DNA of 10,195 bases from Euperipatoides rowelli (taxonomy: Eukaryota; Onychophora; Udeonychophora; Euonychophora; Peripatopsidae). Under the pieces are notes generated by a model. That model saw nothing but the letters and a program-made list of their open reading frames with translations, searched no databases and was not told where the DNA came from. Shown in pieces: positions 1 to 7,798 of this stretch (positions are counted from its first letter, which is position 1; each line of letters opens with the position of its first letter). The position numbers were made by a program, and so were the translations under genes. Where the stretch lies: NCBI GenBank assembly GCA_003024985.2, contig PXIH01S0004476.1, one strand, 5' to 3'.

Positions 1-1
1 C

Positions 2-163
2 TATGAAATAAAAGTTCTAACGCGCTGTATCGCTTCTCTGTGTGACATCTATTTTATAAATACTGATTTATTTCTCGCGATGGAATTTCACAACGCTACG
101 CCTGAGTGGTGCCGGCCTAATACACACATAATATTTAAAATCATTATTTTAGACATCTCTTAA
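2..163 (+). CDS. Possible exon fragment running in from left edge (weak)
   Basis: An open frame of 53 codons enters from the left edge and ends at TAA 161-163. The stretch at about 17-125 is visibly richer in G and C (ACGCGC, TCGCGA, GGTGCCGGCC) than the sequence after it, which would fit a coding exon. The translation includes AMEFHNATPEWCRP, which loosely resembles the start of the first extracellular loop of SLC22-type transporters (F-x2-ATP followed by Cys and Pro). That resemblance is an impression only. No clear splice donor is visible, and the last dozen codons look like ordinary AT-rich sequence. It may equally be a transposon fragment or chance. Sequence left of the window would decide. 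Confidence 0.2.
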   Translation, partial: YEIKVLTRCIASLCDIYFINTDLFLAMEFHNATPEWCRPNTHIIFKIIILDIS

Positions 164-766
164 TTAAAATTAAAGTCTTTGGAATTTCTTATTAATCTTG
201 TTGCTCATGATAATTATTGATTTAAAAAATAAACGATATCTATTCATGACTTTTAATTGCAACTTTTGTAAACAAAGAAATAAAATCAATGTAAATATGT
301 TGATGTTTTTAGGTCTTCAACATTTACAATTTCTTTTTTTTTTTGTTTGATTTAACAATGCTACATACAAGGCGTAAAAAATATTACTGGAATTAATTAC
401 TTTAGAAATCTCTGGGGGCAGTAGCGGAGATTTCAATTAATGTTTATTGATTCCTTTGAGAAAAATAAAAAACGAAAACTTTCCTTCATTAACACCCATG
501 AAATTTATTTTTAAATAATTGATTTTGTATTTTATTAATTTTGAATTCAAGTTTTGAATGCCATTCTTAAAGGAAAAAATATTGAGATTTTTTTGTATGT
601 GTGTGAGGATCACAATTAAAAAAAAGCTTTATAATTTCCAGTTTAATTTTAATTTGCTTATTTTTTCCCCCTAATACTAGCTAATCCCTCTCCTATCAAT
701 TAGTAGCGTAATAATAAATCAATGTGATGGCACATCTGAACTTAGTTGGTTTGAGTAAAGAAAACC
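164..766. other. AT-rich stretch, nothing recognised
   Basis: Very AT-rich DNA with short T and A runs and frequent stops in all frames. I see no coding similarity, RNA gene or clear repeat boundary in it. Confidence 0.6.
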
Positions 767-774
767 CTAAGGAG
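767..774. repeat. Left target-site duplication of hAT at 775
   Basis: CTAAGGAG, paired with CTTTAGAG at 1070-1077 (5 of 8 identical). The length is the 8 bp expected for hAT, and T at position 2 and A at position 7 fit the known preference. The divergence makes this pairing tentative on its own. Confidence 0.5.
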
Positions 775-1069
775 CAGGGATGGTAAATAGGCAGCACGGG
801 TGCCGAAGGTGGCACTTTAGAGATTTTCAGTGGCACGCCACACTGGACACCCAACAAAAAGTTTAAAGTTTAAAAATCTCCACAGCAAAAAAAAAAAGAA
901 AAAAAAAGCCCATCAAACCTTTCAAAAAGAAACAAAATGTCCATACAACCAAAAAAAAAAAAGTTTATCAAAATATGCACCCTAGACACCCACATTTTGG
1001 CACTTGGGACAATTTGACATCATTTGTTTAATTTTGTGCACACTGGACAAATCCTATTTGCAATCCCTG
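775..1069. mobile_element. Non-autonomous hAT transposon (MITE), 295 bp
   Basis: The ends form inverted repeats: 775-790 reads CAGGGATGGTAAATAG, and the reverse complement of 1054-1069 reads CAGGGATTGCAAATAG, matching at 14 of 16. CAG...CTG termini are characteristic of hAT elements. The flanking 8-mers are CTAAGGAG (767-774) and CTTTAGAG (1070-1077). They match at only 5 of 8, but both fit the hAT target pattern nTnnnnAn, so this looks like an old duplication. The interior is A-rich and non-coding. Positions 862-976 resemble 7626-7733 in the element at 7429, including the shared word TTTAAAGTTTAAAAATC. The element must depend on a transposase supplied in trans. Confidence 0.85.
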
Positions 1070-1077
1070 CTTTAGAG

Positions 1078-1535
1078 TATACGGTACTTATTTCATGATT
1101 ATAGAATGACCATTTTTTGGAAATAAGATTGACAAATCAAAAAAAAAAACCTGATAAGTACCAATCCTTTAAATTTGTATCTTATAAATAAATGACATCA
1201 GCTAGTTTAGATAGGCTGAAATAGATATTTAGGCATACTGTAAGTTACAAAATTGAATTTGTGGAAAATATCCAATTTTTTTTTTTTTTTTTGGTTGACG
1301 GTGGCAGCTATGATGGTGAATGATGATATTCTGGGTAATTATTTTGCAGACAATTTCACTAAGAAAAGGANCCAAAAAAAAAAAAAAAATCTATGAAATG
1401 AATAATGGGGATTTTGTGACATTTATATATCATATTTGGAAAATTCAGGACCCTCTTGTTTAATTTAAGCTGTTTAGTTTGATGAATATATTTTTTGTCA
1501 TTGTTCTAGAACTCTATACTTAGCATCTAAGAACC
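1078..1535. other. Spacer before the P-element remnant; contains an N
   Basis: AT-rich sequence with long A and T runs (about 1139-1149, 1277-1292, 1374-1389) and an undetermined base at 1371 beside an A run. The 5' inverted repeat of the P-like element should lie somewhere here or further left, but I could not find one. I see no promoter or coding sequence. Confidence 0.5.
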
Positions 1536-2745
1536 ATGTCTTGCTGTGTTGCAGTTGGCTGCAGTAATCATACTAAAGATGGTAAATTGATGAAGATTTC
1601 CCAAAAAAATCCCAACAGAGATTGCTTTGTATGGCTAAGGTGACATTTGAAGGTTTGACAGTGACTAAGATTCCTACCATTGTGAAATAATAATTAATTC
1701 TGTTTGAATAAAAAAAAATTGAATCAAAATAATATTTAAATTCTAATTATTTTTTATTTATTTAAGATTATTTTGATGATAAACAATGGGGAGCTACTTC
1801 AAGTGGATGAAAAGAAAATTAAAGTGTACAGCAGTACCAACTATATTTGCTTATTAGTCAGTGTCAAAAACCAGAAAATCCCCAAATAAGAGGCAACATA
1901 GTCCACAAATGGATCTTGACAAAAAGTTGAATTAAAACTTGATGGAACATAACTATTCCTTATCATTTAGAGAAACTCTAGAACATAAGGAAATTGTAAT
2001 CAAACTACCACAAACTTAATATGAACACTTACAGTACATACCAGTACTGAAAATGAACAGTTTCAAAACAGACCACTTCATAATAAAAGTTTGCTTGAGA
2101 AAATTGACAAGTTAACAAGATTTATAAAAATAATATATTCAAATTCGAAGCTTATCTAAATCTAAAGCATAAAAATATAAATTACAAAATATAAAACACA
2201 AACTATTGGAATATATAAAAAAAAATACAAAATGGTCCACATGGTGAAATGAGACTATAAAACAGTCTTTAAAATGAAGGTTTCCTTGTGGTACCACAGG
2301 ATATAATGAATTATTAAATCAAAAGTTTCCTTTGCCAGCATTTTGCACTCTCAGAAAAAAGCTACAAGGACTACCTTTGGATAGTGATATTTTAGGAGTA
2401 GTCTTTGAATAACTTAAGCTTAAAGTTGATTCTATGAAATCAAATAAACAAAAGAAGTCTCCTTGTATTAGATGAAATACCAATTTTTCCAGGTATGAAT
2501 TATGACATCTCCACTCAATCACATATTGGAAATATCACATTACCAGAGCACACTGGTATTGCAGGAAATGGTTAAGTATTTATGTTGGCTGGAATTGGGA
2601 GTAGATGGAAACAGACTGTAGCTTATTATTTTTCAGGGGAAGTTATATCAATGTATCATAAATAACAATTTTAAAAGGAGAATACATTGGATTAACAGTC
2701 AATGGTATTGTATGAAGAGAAAGCCCACAAAGTATGAGACTACAA
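1536..2745 (+). pseudogene. Decayed P-element transposase (THAP9-like), N-terminal and central parts
   Basis: The ATG at 1536 opens a THAP zinc-finger start (MSCCVAVGCSNH, with the first two zinc cysteines as CxxxxC). The frame meets TGA at 1641, but similarity resumes in another frame (AKVTFEGLTVTK, 1634-1669). After a likely short intron come YFDDKQWGATSSG (1769-1807) and, frameshifted again, KRKLKCTAVPTIF, the usual end of a THAP domain. A coiled-coil-like stretch LLEKIDKLTRFIK follows at about 2091-2129. Then comes the P-element N-terminal transposase region (from 2242, including FPLPAFCTLRKKLQGLPLD at 2326) and the RNase H-like region with VLDE at 2465-2476 (probable catalytic Asp at 2471). 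LPEHTGIA and VFMLAGIGSRWKQTVAYY follow at 2540-2635. There are at least four frame changes and several stops, so the gene is dead. Family assignment rests on recognised motifs, not a search. Confidence 0.88.
1688..1766 (+). other. Probable short intron within the THAP-coding part of the P-element remnant
   Basis: THAP similarity stops near 1687 and resumes at 1767. Directly before 1767 is a good animal acceptor: CTAAT as a possible branch point at 1743-1747, a T-rich tract, then TTTAAG. The next two bases, AT, would complete a split codon for the zinc-binding His of the C2CH motif, followed by YFDDKQW. The donor is not clear and has probably mutated. The intron would be about 80 bp. Confidence 0.5.
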
Positions 2746-3065
2746 TTTTTTTAAAATAAAAAGTGAAATTTATTAAAAATAAATTAACAATTTGGGAAAA
2801 AATAAGGCCTTTTAGGGTTATGACTTCTTTCACAATATGTATGCTCATCAGGGAGTAATGATACATTACCACATGAAAAAAACAACCATAAGTAACAATA
2901 ATGAAAAATATATTGATATGTGAACATACTTATTGTGAAAGGAGTCATGACCCTAGGATGCCTTATTTTTACCCAATTGTTCATCTATTTTTAATAAATT
3001 TCACTTTTTATTTTAAATATTTTGTGCTGTCTCTTGCTCTCATGCTTTGTTGTTTTTTTCTCTTC
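2714..3065. repeat. Foldback / long inverted repeat splitting the P-element remnant
   Basis: The left arm (2714-2847) is the reverse complement of the right arm (2921-3065), around a 73-bp loop (2848-2920). The inner 100 bp of each arm (about 2745-2847 with 2921-3025) matches at close to 89 percent by eye. The outer part is looser and needs an indel. Similarity to P-element transposase occurs on both sides (to about 2745, then from 3245), so the foldback probably inserted into the older element. I see no clear target duplication or TIR signature naming a superfamily. Because the arms mirror each other, both strands can be read to give the peptide HTYCERSH. That follows from the inverted repeat and is not evidence of coding. 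Confidence 0.85.
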
Positions 3066-3244
3066 AATAATACATCTGTACAAACACATGCTGAAGTTTC
3101 ATTTTAAATCTTTATTAAATATCTTAAGTTGTTTTTCATATTATTATTTATTCCTCCTTATGAATAGGCCTATAACATTCATTATTAAGGAAATATGTGT
3201 TTACAATGCACTTTTCTAGTCCAAGGCAAAATTTTACTTCCAAA

Positions 3245-3340
3245 TCTGATCCAGTTCCATTAAGAAATAAAGTTCATTGTTTGGAAACAGGGAAGACCAC
3301 CATATTGATTCAACATGGCAGATTTGTTCTGTATTCATAG
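3245..3340 (+). pseudogene. P-element transposase remnant, part beyond the foldback
   Basis: An open stretch of 31 codons ends at TAG 3338-3340. It reads SDPVPLRNKVHCLETGK near the start and HGRFVLYS at the end. In THAP9/P-element transposases the central nucleotide-binding insertion contains a segment of the form SDPPHLxKxxRNCLE..., followed some 15-20 residues later by a NGxxVLWSH-like motif. Both are recognisable here in the right order. This makes it the continuation of the gene broken by the foldback at 2714-3065. The C-terminal half is not visible before the N at 3513 and may continue beyond 5712 if the contigs overlap as argued in the findings. Confidence 0.6.
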
Positions 3341-3363
3341 AATGGTTGCATTCTATGAATACA
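3330..3363. repeat. Perfect 15-bp hairpin with GTTG loop
   Basis: The left arm TGTATTCATAGAATG (3330-3344) is followed by GTTG and then the exact reverse complement (3349-3363). It overlaps the end of the recognisable P-element remnant, replacing the expected coding continuation. The role is unknown. Confidence 0.9.
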
Positions 3364-3394
3364 AATGTAATTATCAAAGTTACATTATTTTTCC

Positions 3395-3512
3395 AATGTA
3401 ACATGGATAATTATTCCATTTCAACAAGACATGTACTTTTTAGTTTGATCTTAGACAAAACACAAGTTAACGTTCTCCCCCCCCCCCCCCTAAATAAACT
3501 ACTTGCAAAACT
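3395..3512 (+). repeat. 118-bp direct repeat, copy 1, ending at an N
   Basis: Nearly identical to 5595-5711. The copies differ only at the C run: T then 14 C here, against T, A, then 12 C in the other copy. This copy ends exactly where the N at 3513 begins. It is best explained as an unmerged overlap of two contig ends. Confidence 0.95.
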
Positions 3513-3513
3513 N
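3513..3513. other. Assembly junction (single N)
   Basis: A lone N directly after repeat copy 1. Together with the N at 5594 it brackets 3514-5593, as expected if N marks a contig join here rather than one uncertain base. Confidence 0.7.
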
Positions 3514-5138
3514 ATTATAATTCATTAACATAATGTTAAAACATATCAAATGCAATTAGACTTATTTTGACTAGATACATACACTCTGTTTCAACTGAAT
3601 ACTAATACTACCCAATGATAGAAGTTTGAGTTCATAGCCCATTGAAGAGATCCAATTCTGATTTAAACCTCATTTTTTATGTGGTTCTTTAATTCCTTTA
3701 AACTTTTCATGAGGTAATAATGTCTCGTTAAAATCTTAATTCCCCATGACTAAAATCTATAGAATGGTCGTGAGCCATTATTAAAGACTACCTGACTGGA
3801 ATACATACTGGAGTCGGTGGTCTGACTTTGGTGTTGCCTGAGATATGGAAATCTTTTCTTCTTAAGAGAGGTATCATGGATTTTTCTCTAATAGATTATT
3901 GGTATACAGACTTTGACTGAATGAATTTAAGGATGCACAAAGGGGATACTGGTTCATGAAAATAGCAGTTGTAAAGACTTAAAAAAGCTGTCAAAATGAA
4001 AATGTTGTGTAATATCTGTCATTGATAAGAACATTTTAAAATATTGTAAATAAATGACCATTTATCTATTCAAGGGGGAGGGGAGGAAAATATTTAAAAA
4101 AAGAAAAAGGAGTAGAAAAGTTTGTATATTAGTAAGGCTTGTTACCCCTCTTCAACCATTCATCCTAGCACAATGATGTTTAATTTACTTGAAAATCATA
4201 TTAAAGCAGATCCGACTAATGTTATTTTGGGATCCTTATGATCTTTCCTGCCTTGGGGATCAATGTTTGAAAATTTAGGGTAAAGGAGTTCTAATGTTTT
4301 CTGGCCAACTGTATATCCAACTCCAGAACCACAAATATTCCAGGAAAAGCCTGAGATAAAATTTTAAAACTTATACAGTATGTAGCAACTAGGGGGCTTC
4401 TTTTCTATTTGTTTGATAACATTACATTCACTGAAAAGCAAAAGTTGTCAAAGTTCTGTTTGAGAAATACTCAAGAGAAAAAGTAAGTCAAAAGCAAAGA
4501 CTTATATGTTGTGGTTCTCTTAATTTTATTTTTGTGATAAGAAATTCTCCATGTATGAAAATATATCTTAGAATGATAATAATAGTCAAAGAAACCACCT
4601 GTGGCTACAAATAAGTTTTAAAAATGAATCTGGGGTGTTTCTGGAGTAATTGGAGCTCCAGAGTTTGCTATACAGTTGGTCATATAACTTTAGAGCTCCT
4701 TTTAGCCAAATTTTAAAAAATTCAAGGTAGATTGTAGGTAACCCTAAATAGCATAAGTCATATCTACCTTAGCAAGTCTTTCAAGCAAAAAACATCATTG
4801 CACTAGGATGAGTGGTTGAGGAGGAGTAGAAAACCTTACCAATTTAAAGACATTTCTACTCTTTTATTATATAAATTTCATGTAAATGCAATAGATTAAA
4901 GTAACAAATGGTCTACATTCTGATAACTTCTTACTTTAATACATGTTTTTACTATTTCTTAGTGACATATCTTTTTTTTTTGGGGGGGGGGGAAGGGGTC
5001 TGAAGATTTATGATTTTTTTTTGCTCACGCCTGTAATAACATTTTTAGCTGTGTCACAAGTGGAGGTTTAAAGCCAATTACTACTTTACTCATATAAATT
5101 TTTACAAATAGAACTACATTTGTAACTAAGAGTTTAAC
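3514..5138. other. Left part of bracketed contig; no gene recognised
   Basis: AT-rich DNA, with somewhat more mixed composition at 3610-4060 and 4140-4720, but stops are frequent in every frame. I recognise no protein family, RNA gene or element ends. A T10-G11 run at 4972-4992 is the only striking simple sequence. Because of the flanking Ns, the placement of this block is doubtful. Confidence 0.5.
4972..4992. repeat. T10-G11 homopolymer junction
   Basis: Ten T then eleven G, followed by AAGGGG. A run of this kind is length-variable and error-prone in sequencing. Confidence 0.95.
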
Positions 5139-5593
5139 CAGGGCTCGTTTCTCCACAAATGGGCCCGGGTGCAAATAATTTTTTTGGGCACCCAAAAAAT
5201 GTATCAGTCCTGAAAATAATAATTTTCGAAAAGACTTGTTTTCTGTTCGGCTTCGTCCAATAATTTTTGAAGAGTCGTGAATTCAGACATATAGATGTTA
5301 ATACTAAATAAACACTTTATTATAATGTGGTTACAATTTTAATAATTACAACCAGTATATTACTTTATATTAAAATAAAATTGTGTTATTATTGTCCCAG
5401 AACATTTATCTAAATACTATTAAATTTTAATTTTAAAATATCAAATAGTCTTAAAGATAAAAAATAAATTCCCTCTCCCACCATTCACATACACACTTCA
5501 CAATAATTTTATTTGGAGTTTCACACGTAATTCATCTAATAAACATATTTCAATCAAATAAAATAAAAATAAAAGATATTCGGTGAATATACA
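5139..5593. mobile_element. Possible hAT element, left end only, cut by contig end
   Basis: From 5139 the sequence reads CAGGGCTCGTTTCTCC and then the GC-rich block GGGCCCGGGTGC, which stands out sharply from its AT-rich surroundings. From memory of such elements, CAGGGCTCG starts resemble some hAT inverted repeats. No matching right end (a CGAGCCCTG-like sequence) exists before the N at 5594, so the element would be truncated by the contig end. On the minus strand, ATG at 5290 opens 28 codons (MSEFTTLQKLLDEAEQK...) ending at TGA 5204-5206. I do not recognise this peptide. Positions 5300-5593 are plain AT-rich DNA. Confidence 0.4.
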
Positions 5594-5594
5594 N
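5594..5594. other. Assembly junction (single N)
   Basis: A lone N immediately before repeat copy 2 (5595-5711). See the matching N at 3513. Confidence 0.7.
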
Positions 5595-5711
5595 AATGTA
5601 ACATGGATAATTATTCCATTTCAACAAGACATGTACTTTTTAGTTTGATCTTAGACAAAACACAAGTTAACGTTCTACCCCCCCCCCCCTAAATAAACTA
5701 CTTGCAAAACT
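5595..5711 (+). repeat. 117-bp direct repeat, copy 2, starting at an N
   Basis: Same sequence as 3395-3512 except at the C run (A plus 12 C here, 14 C there). It starts right after the N at 5594, the mirror image of copy 1, which ends at an N. Downstream, from 5712, is the probable true continuation of the sequence left of 3513. Confidence 0.95.
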
Positions 5712-6441
5712 TTACCATAAAACTATTTTGACCCGGTCATCACATATGGTATTTTATCTCACTATATCCTCTGTTATATATTCATTTATTTGTTGTTATT
5801 ACATTTGTTCAAATGAAATAATCACTACAGAAATAATAATAATTTAATATTTAGACGAAATATGGTGGCCAAATTTGAGAAGGCCAATCTCTTTTTATAT
5901 AGGATCTCTAGAAATGTAGGTAAAATAAGGCAAAGCCATTTTGTTCTTTCTTTTAAAGATCTTCTCCCCTATCCCTCCAGATATTCAATCTCAGTTGAGC
6001 TAGTGAAAATTACAGTATTTAAAACTTATCGAAAACTATCAATCAGGTTTATTCTACTTCTTGATATGTCATTAGGGTTGGGGCATAGTTATTTATTTGG
6101 ATTATCTCACAGATAATCCAAATGTAAAATGGTTACATTTACTGTATTTCTGTTTGCTTTTTCTGTATATATTATGGATGTTTTGATTCAAAGTTAAACA
6201 GGATAATGTGTATTTTTTTTAAGTTACACATACCTAATTTGACAAGGAATCTTGAAAAGTACCCTTGGATGCAGATCCTGATAATAGTAATACTAATGTT
6301 CAGAGCCATTCCTTTTTTCCAAAGCTGGTTCACAAGTTAGAAAAAATGTAATGATTATTCCAAAACCTAGGAAGGGGGTAGGATTTCTCCCCCCTCCTTC
6401 CTTCACCCCTGCCACTGACCATAATCGGTGCTATTTTTTCT
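5712..6441. other. AT-rich stretch with one hairpin; no gene recognised
   Basis: An 84-codon open frame (5862-6116, +) lies here, but its product shows no motif I recognise, it has no visible gene context, and it ends inside the palindrome at 6095-6123. I treat it as chance. If the contig overlap is real, this is where the missing C-terminal part of the P-element remnant would be sought. I could not see it. Confidence 0.45.
6095..6123. repeat. Perfect 13-bp hairpin with CAC loop
   Basis: ATTTGGATTATCT (6095-6107), CAC, then the exact reverse complement (6111-6123). No T run follows and no gene ends here, so a terminator role is not supported. Confidence 0.9.
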
Positions 6442-6504
6442 AAATTGCATATCTCTATGACCAATCTTAAAAAAATTTAGGATTGACCATACAGATATGC
6501 ATTT
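6442..6504. repeat. 63-bp imperfect hairpin, 26-27 bp arms
   Basis: Arm 6442-6468 pairs with arm 6479-6504 around a 10-base AT-rich loop. There is one bulged base, three mismatches and one potential G-U pair. The size resembles an animal microRNA precursor or a very small foldback element. Nothing in the sequence separates these two options or shows that it is transcribed. Confidence 0.8.
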
Positions 6505-7031
6505 GATCCAGAGTTAGATAAAAAAGTAAAATATTTCTTATCTACAGTCTTTGTTGATGTCAAATCCTAAAAAAAAAAAAAATTTAGCAAGGCAATTTTT
6601 AAAAAATAGGGCTCCATTTCTGTATTTTTTTATTTTTACTACATATCTTTTTCATGTTTATATAATGTTTTATTATTAGTTTCATTATATGTAAAATTTG
6701 AATCTGAAAAAAAAAATGAAAATCATATAACATGTATTTGATAGAATAACTTAAAACATGGGGCGCTTGCAAATGATTTTTTTGAGTGGCATGAAATGCT
6801 GATTTGTAGAATTGTTCTGCCTAAAATGTCTTTGATCATACCTTAACCTTTTATTGGATCTATACTTAAAATGTCTATACAGAATGAGTATTTAACATTT
6901 TTAAAAACTGGAACTGCTATTATGAATTTTAATGCCTTTTACTGTTTTCCAAAAAGTACAGATTCTTAATATTTATTGTATTTATGAGATATATTTTTAT
7001 AAATACAATATTTTCCACGCTTTAAATTTGA
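6505..7031. other. AT-rich stretch upstream of the LINE remnant
   Basis: No clear coding similarity. It may hold a more decayed part of the same LINE, since it directly precedes recognisable ORF2 sequence, but I found no reverse-transcriptase active-site motif (YADD). It includes the hairpin at 6974-7010. Confidence 0.4.
6974..7010. repeat. 12-bp AT-rich hairpin, 13-base loop
   Basis: TATTGTATTTAT (6974-6985) and its exact reverse complement (6999-7010). In DNA this AT-rich, short palindromes of low complexity arise easily, so the significance is low. Confidence 0.85.
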
Positions 7032-7428
7032 TATGGAATTTTGAAGAAAGTTGCCACCTTTTGCAATAAATTTCTCTGGAATAACAAGTGTATATTACTT
7101 TCAAAATCGATTAGTATCATACCTTACCTTTAGCTCAAGGTGGACTACCTTTTAATTGGGTCAATATAGTGTTTCTATTTTTAACAGAATTTTAGGATTT
7201 ATTAATTACTTTATTAAGAATTTGTATTTTGCATCTGTTTTTCCTACTGATATAGGCTACCTCCTTCAAATTTAAATATTTTGAGTTAAAAAGACTCATA
7301 GTGTAAATAATATGTTGAAGGGCTAATTGCTGACCACTGCAGGACTTTTGATTGCAATTAAATCCGTTTTAGATAATGATATATTTAATTTAGATGTTAT
7401 TGACAAAATGTCAATTCCAAGGTGTATT
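7032..7428 (+). pseudogene. Decayed LINE ORF2, region after the reverse transcriptase (5' part)
   Basis: From 7038 one frame reads ILKKVATFCNKFLWNNK (Trp codon at 7077), matching the F-x-W-N-x-K segment that follows the reverse transcriptase core in many LINE ORF2 proteins. In another frame, AQGGLPF at 7133-7153 supplies the GGL motif usually found about 15-25 residues later. A clean frame runs from 7327 to 7428 (34 codons) up to the hAT insertion. Several frameshifts and stops show the copy is dead. The clade cannot be fixed. The later zinc knuckle favours an L1/Tx1-like LINE. The remnant continues at 7799. Confidence 0.65.
7421..7428. repeat. Left target-site duplication of hAT at 7429
   Basis: GGTGTATT, matched at 7791-7798 by GGTGTACT (7 of 8). 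The 8-bp length is that expected for hAT. Confidence 0.85.
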
Positions 7429-7790
7429 CAGTGATGTCCCAAGGGGGGTGCGGCCTGCACTGGGTGCTACCATAGAGGAGGGTGCCACACAATTTTTTTT
7501 TTGTAAGGGGGGAGGGTACAAATAAACTTCTCTGCTCCTGTAATGTTGTCATTTTATTTTATTAATTTTTCTCCTGTGGTACTGAATAGGTCATACAATA
7601 GAACCAGTGCAGCATTAATGTGAAATTTAAAGTTTAAAAATCATAACTGGAAAAAAAACAAAAAACTAATCAAATCAGACAGAAAGGCAACAAAACATCT
7701 AGTCAAGCAAAAAAAAAAAGATTATCAAAATATCTGCAACAAAAATATAAATAAGGTCCCCGGGTACCAAAATGTTATGGTGCGTCACTA
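7429..7790. mobile_element. Non-autonomous hAT transposon inserted in the LINE, 362 bp
   Basis: The element begins CAGTGATGTCCC and ends GGTGCGTCACTA. The reverse complement of the end is TAGTGACGCACC, so the terminal base has mutated and about 8 of 12 positions agree. The 8-bp flanks match at 7 of 8. Excising the element with one flank copy joins LINE codons into one open frame (34 codons before, 25 after), which confirms both ends. The interior is non-coding, with a GC-rich left part, a T11 run at 7492-7502, and a segment (7626-7733) related to 862-976 of the hAT at 775. The element is younger than the LINE copy it interrupts. Confidence 0.92.
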
Positions 7791-7798
7791 GGTGTACT
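7791..7798. repeat. Right target-site duplication of hAT at 7429
   Basis: GGTGTACT, differing from 7421-7428 by one base. Confidence 0.85.

Noticed and set aside
1640-1641. Splice donor AAG|GTGACA after the first THAP segment
   Set aside because: THAP-like coding similarity (AKVTFEGLTVTK) continues straight through this site in another frame, so a frameshift explains the interruption better than an intron starting here.
2319-2522. 67-codon minus-strand frame
   Set aside because: It is antisense to recognisable P-element transposase code and has no motif of its own.
2784-3107. Short frames on both strands (2784-2984 minus, 2901-3107 plus) sharing the peptide HTYCERSH
   Set aside because: They are the two arms of the inverted repeat at 2714-3065 read in opposite directions. 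The shared peptide reflects DNA duplication, not protein conservation.
3277-3528. 83-codon plus frame including a proline run
   Set aside because: It runs through the perfect hairpin, the poly-C tract and the N at 3513. It is not the frame that carries the P-element similarity.
5023-5037. GCTCACGCCTGTAAT, identical to part of the primate Alu consensus
   Set aside because: Only 15 bases match and the flanks show no other Alu features, so it is taken as coincidence rather than human contamination.
5862-6116. 84-codon plus frame
   Set aside because: There is no recognised motif, no gene context, and it ends within a palindrome. It is compatible with a chance open frame.
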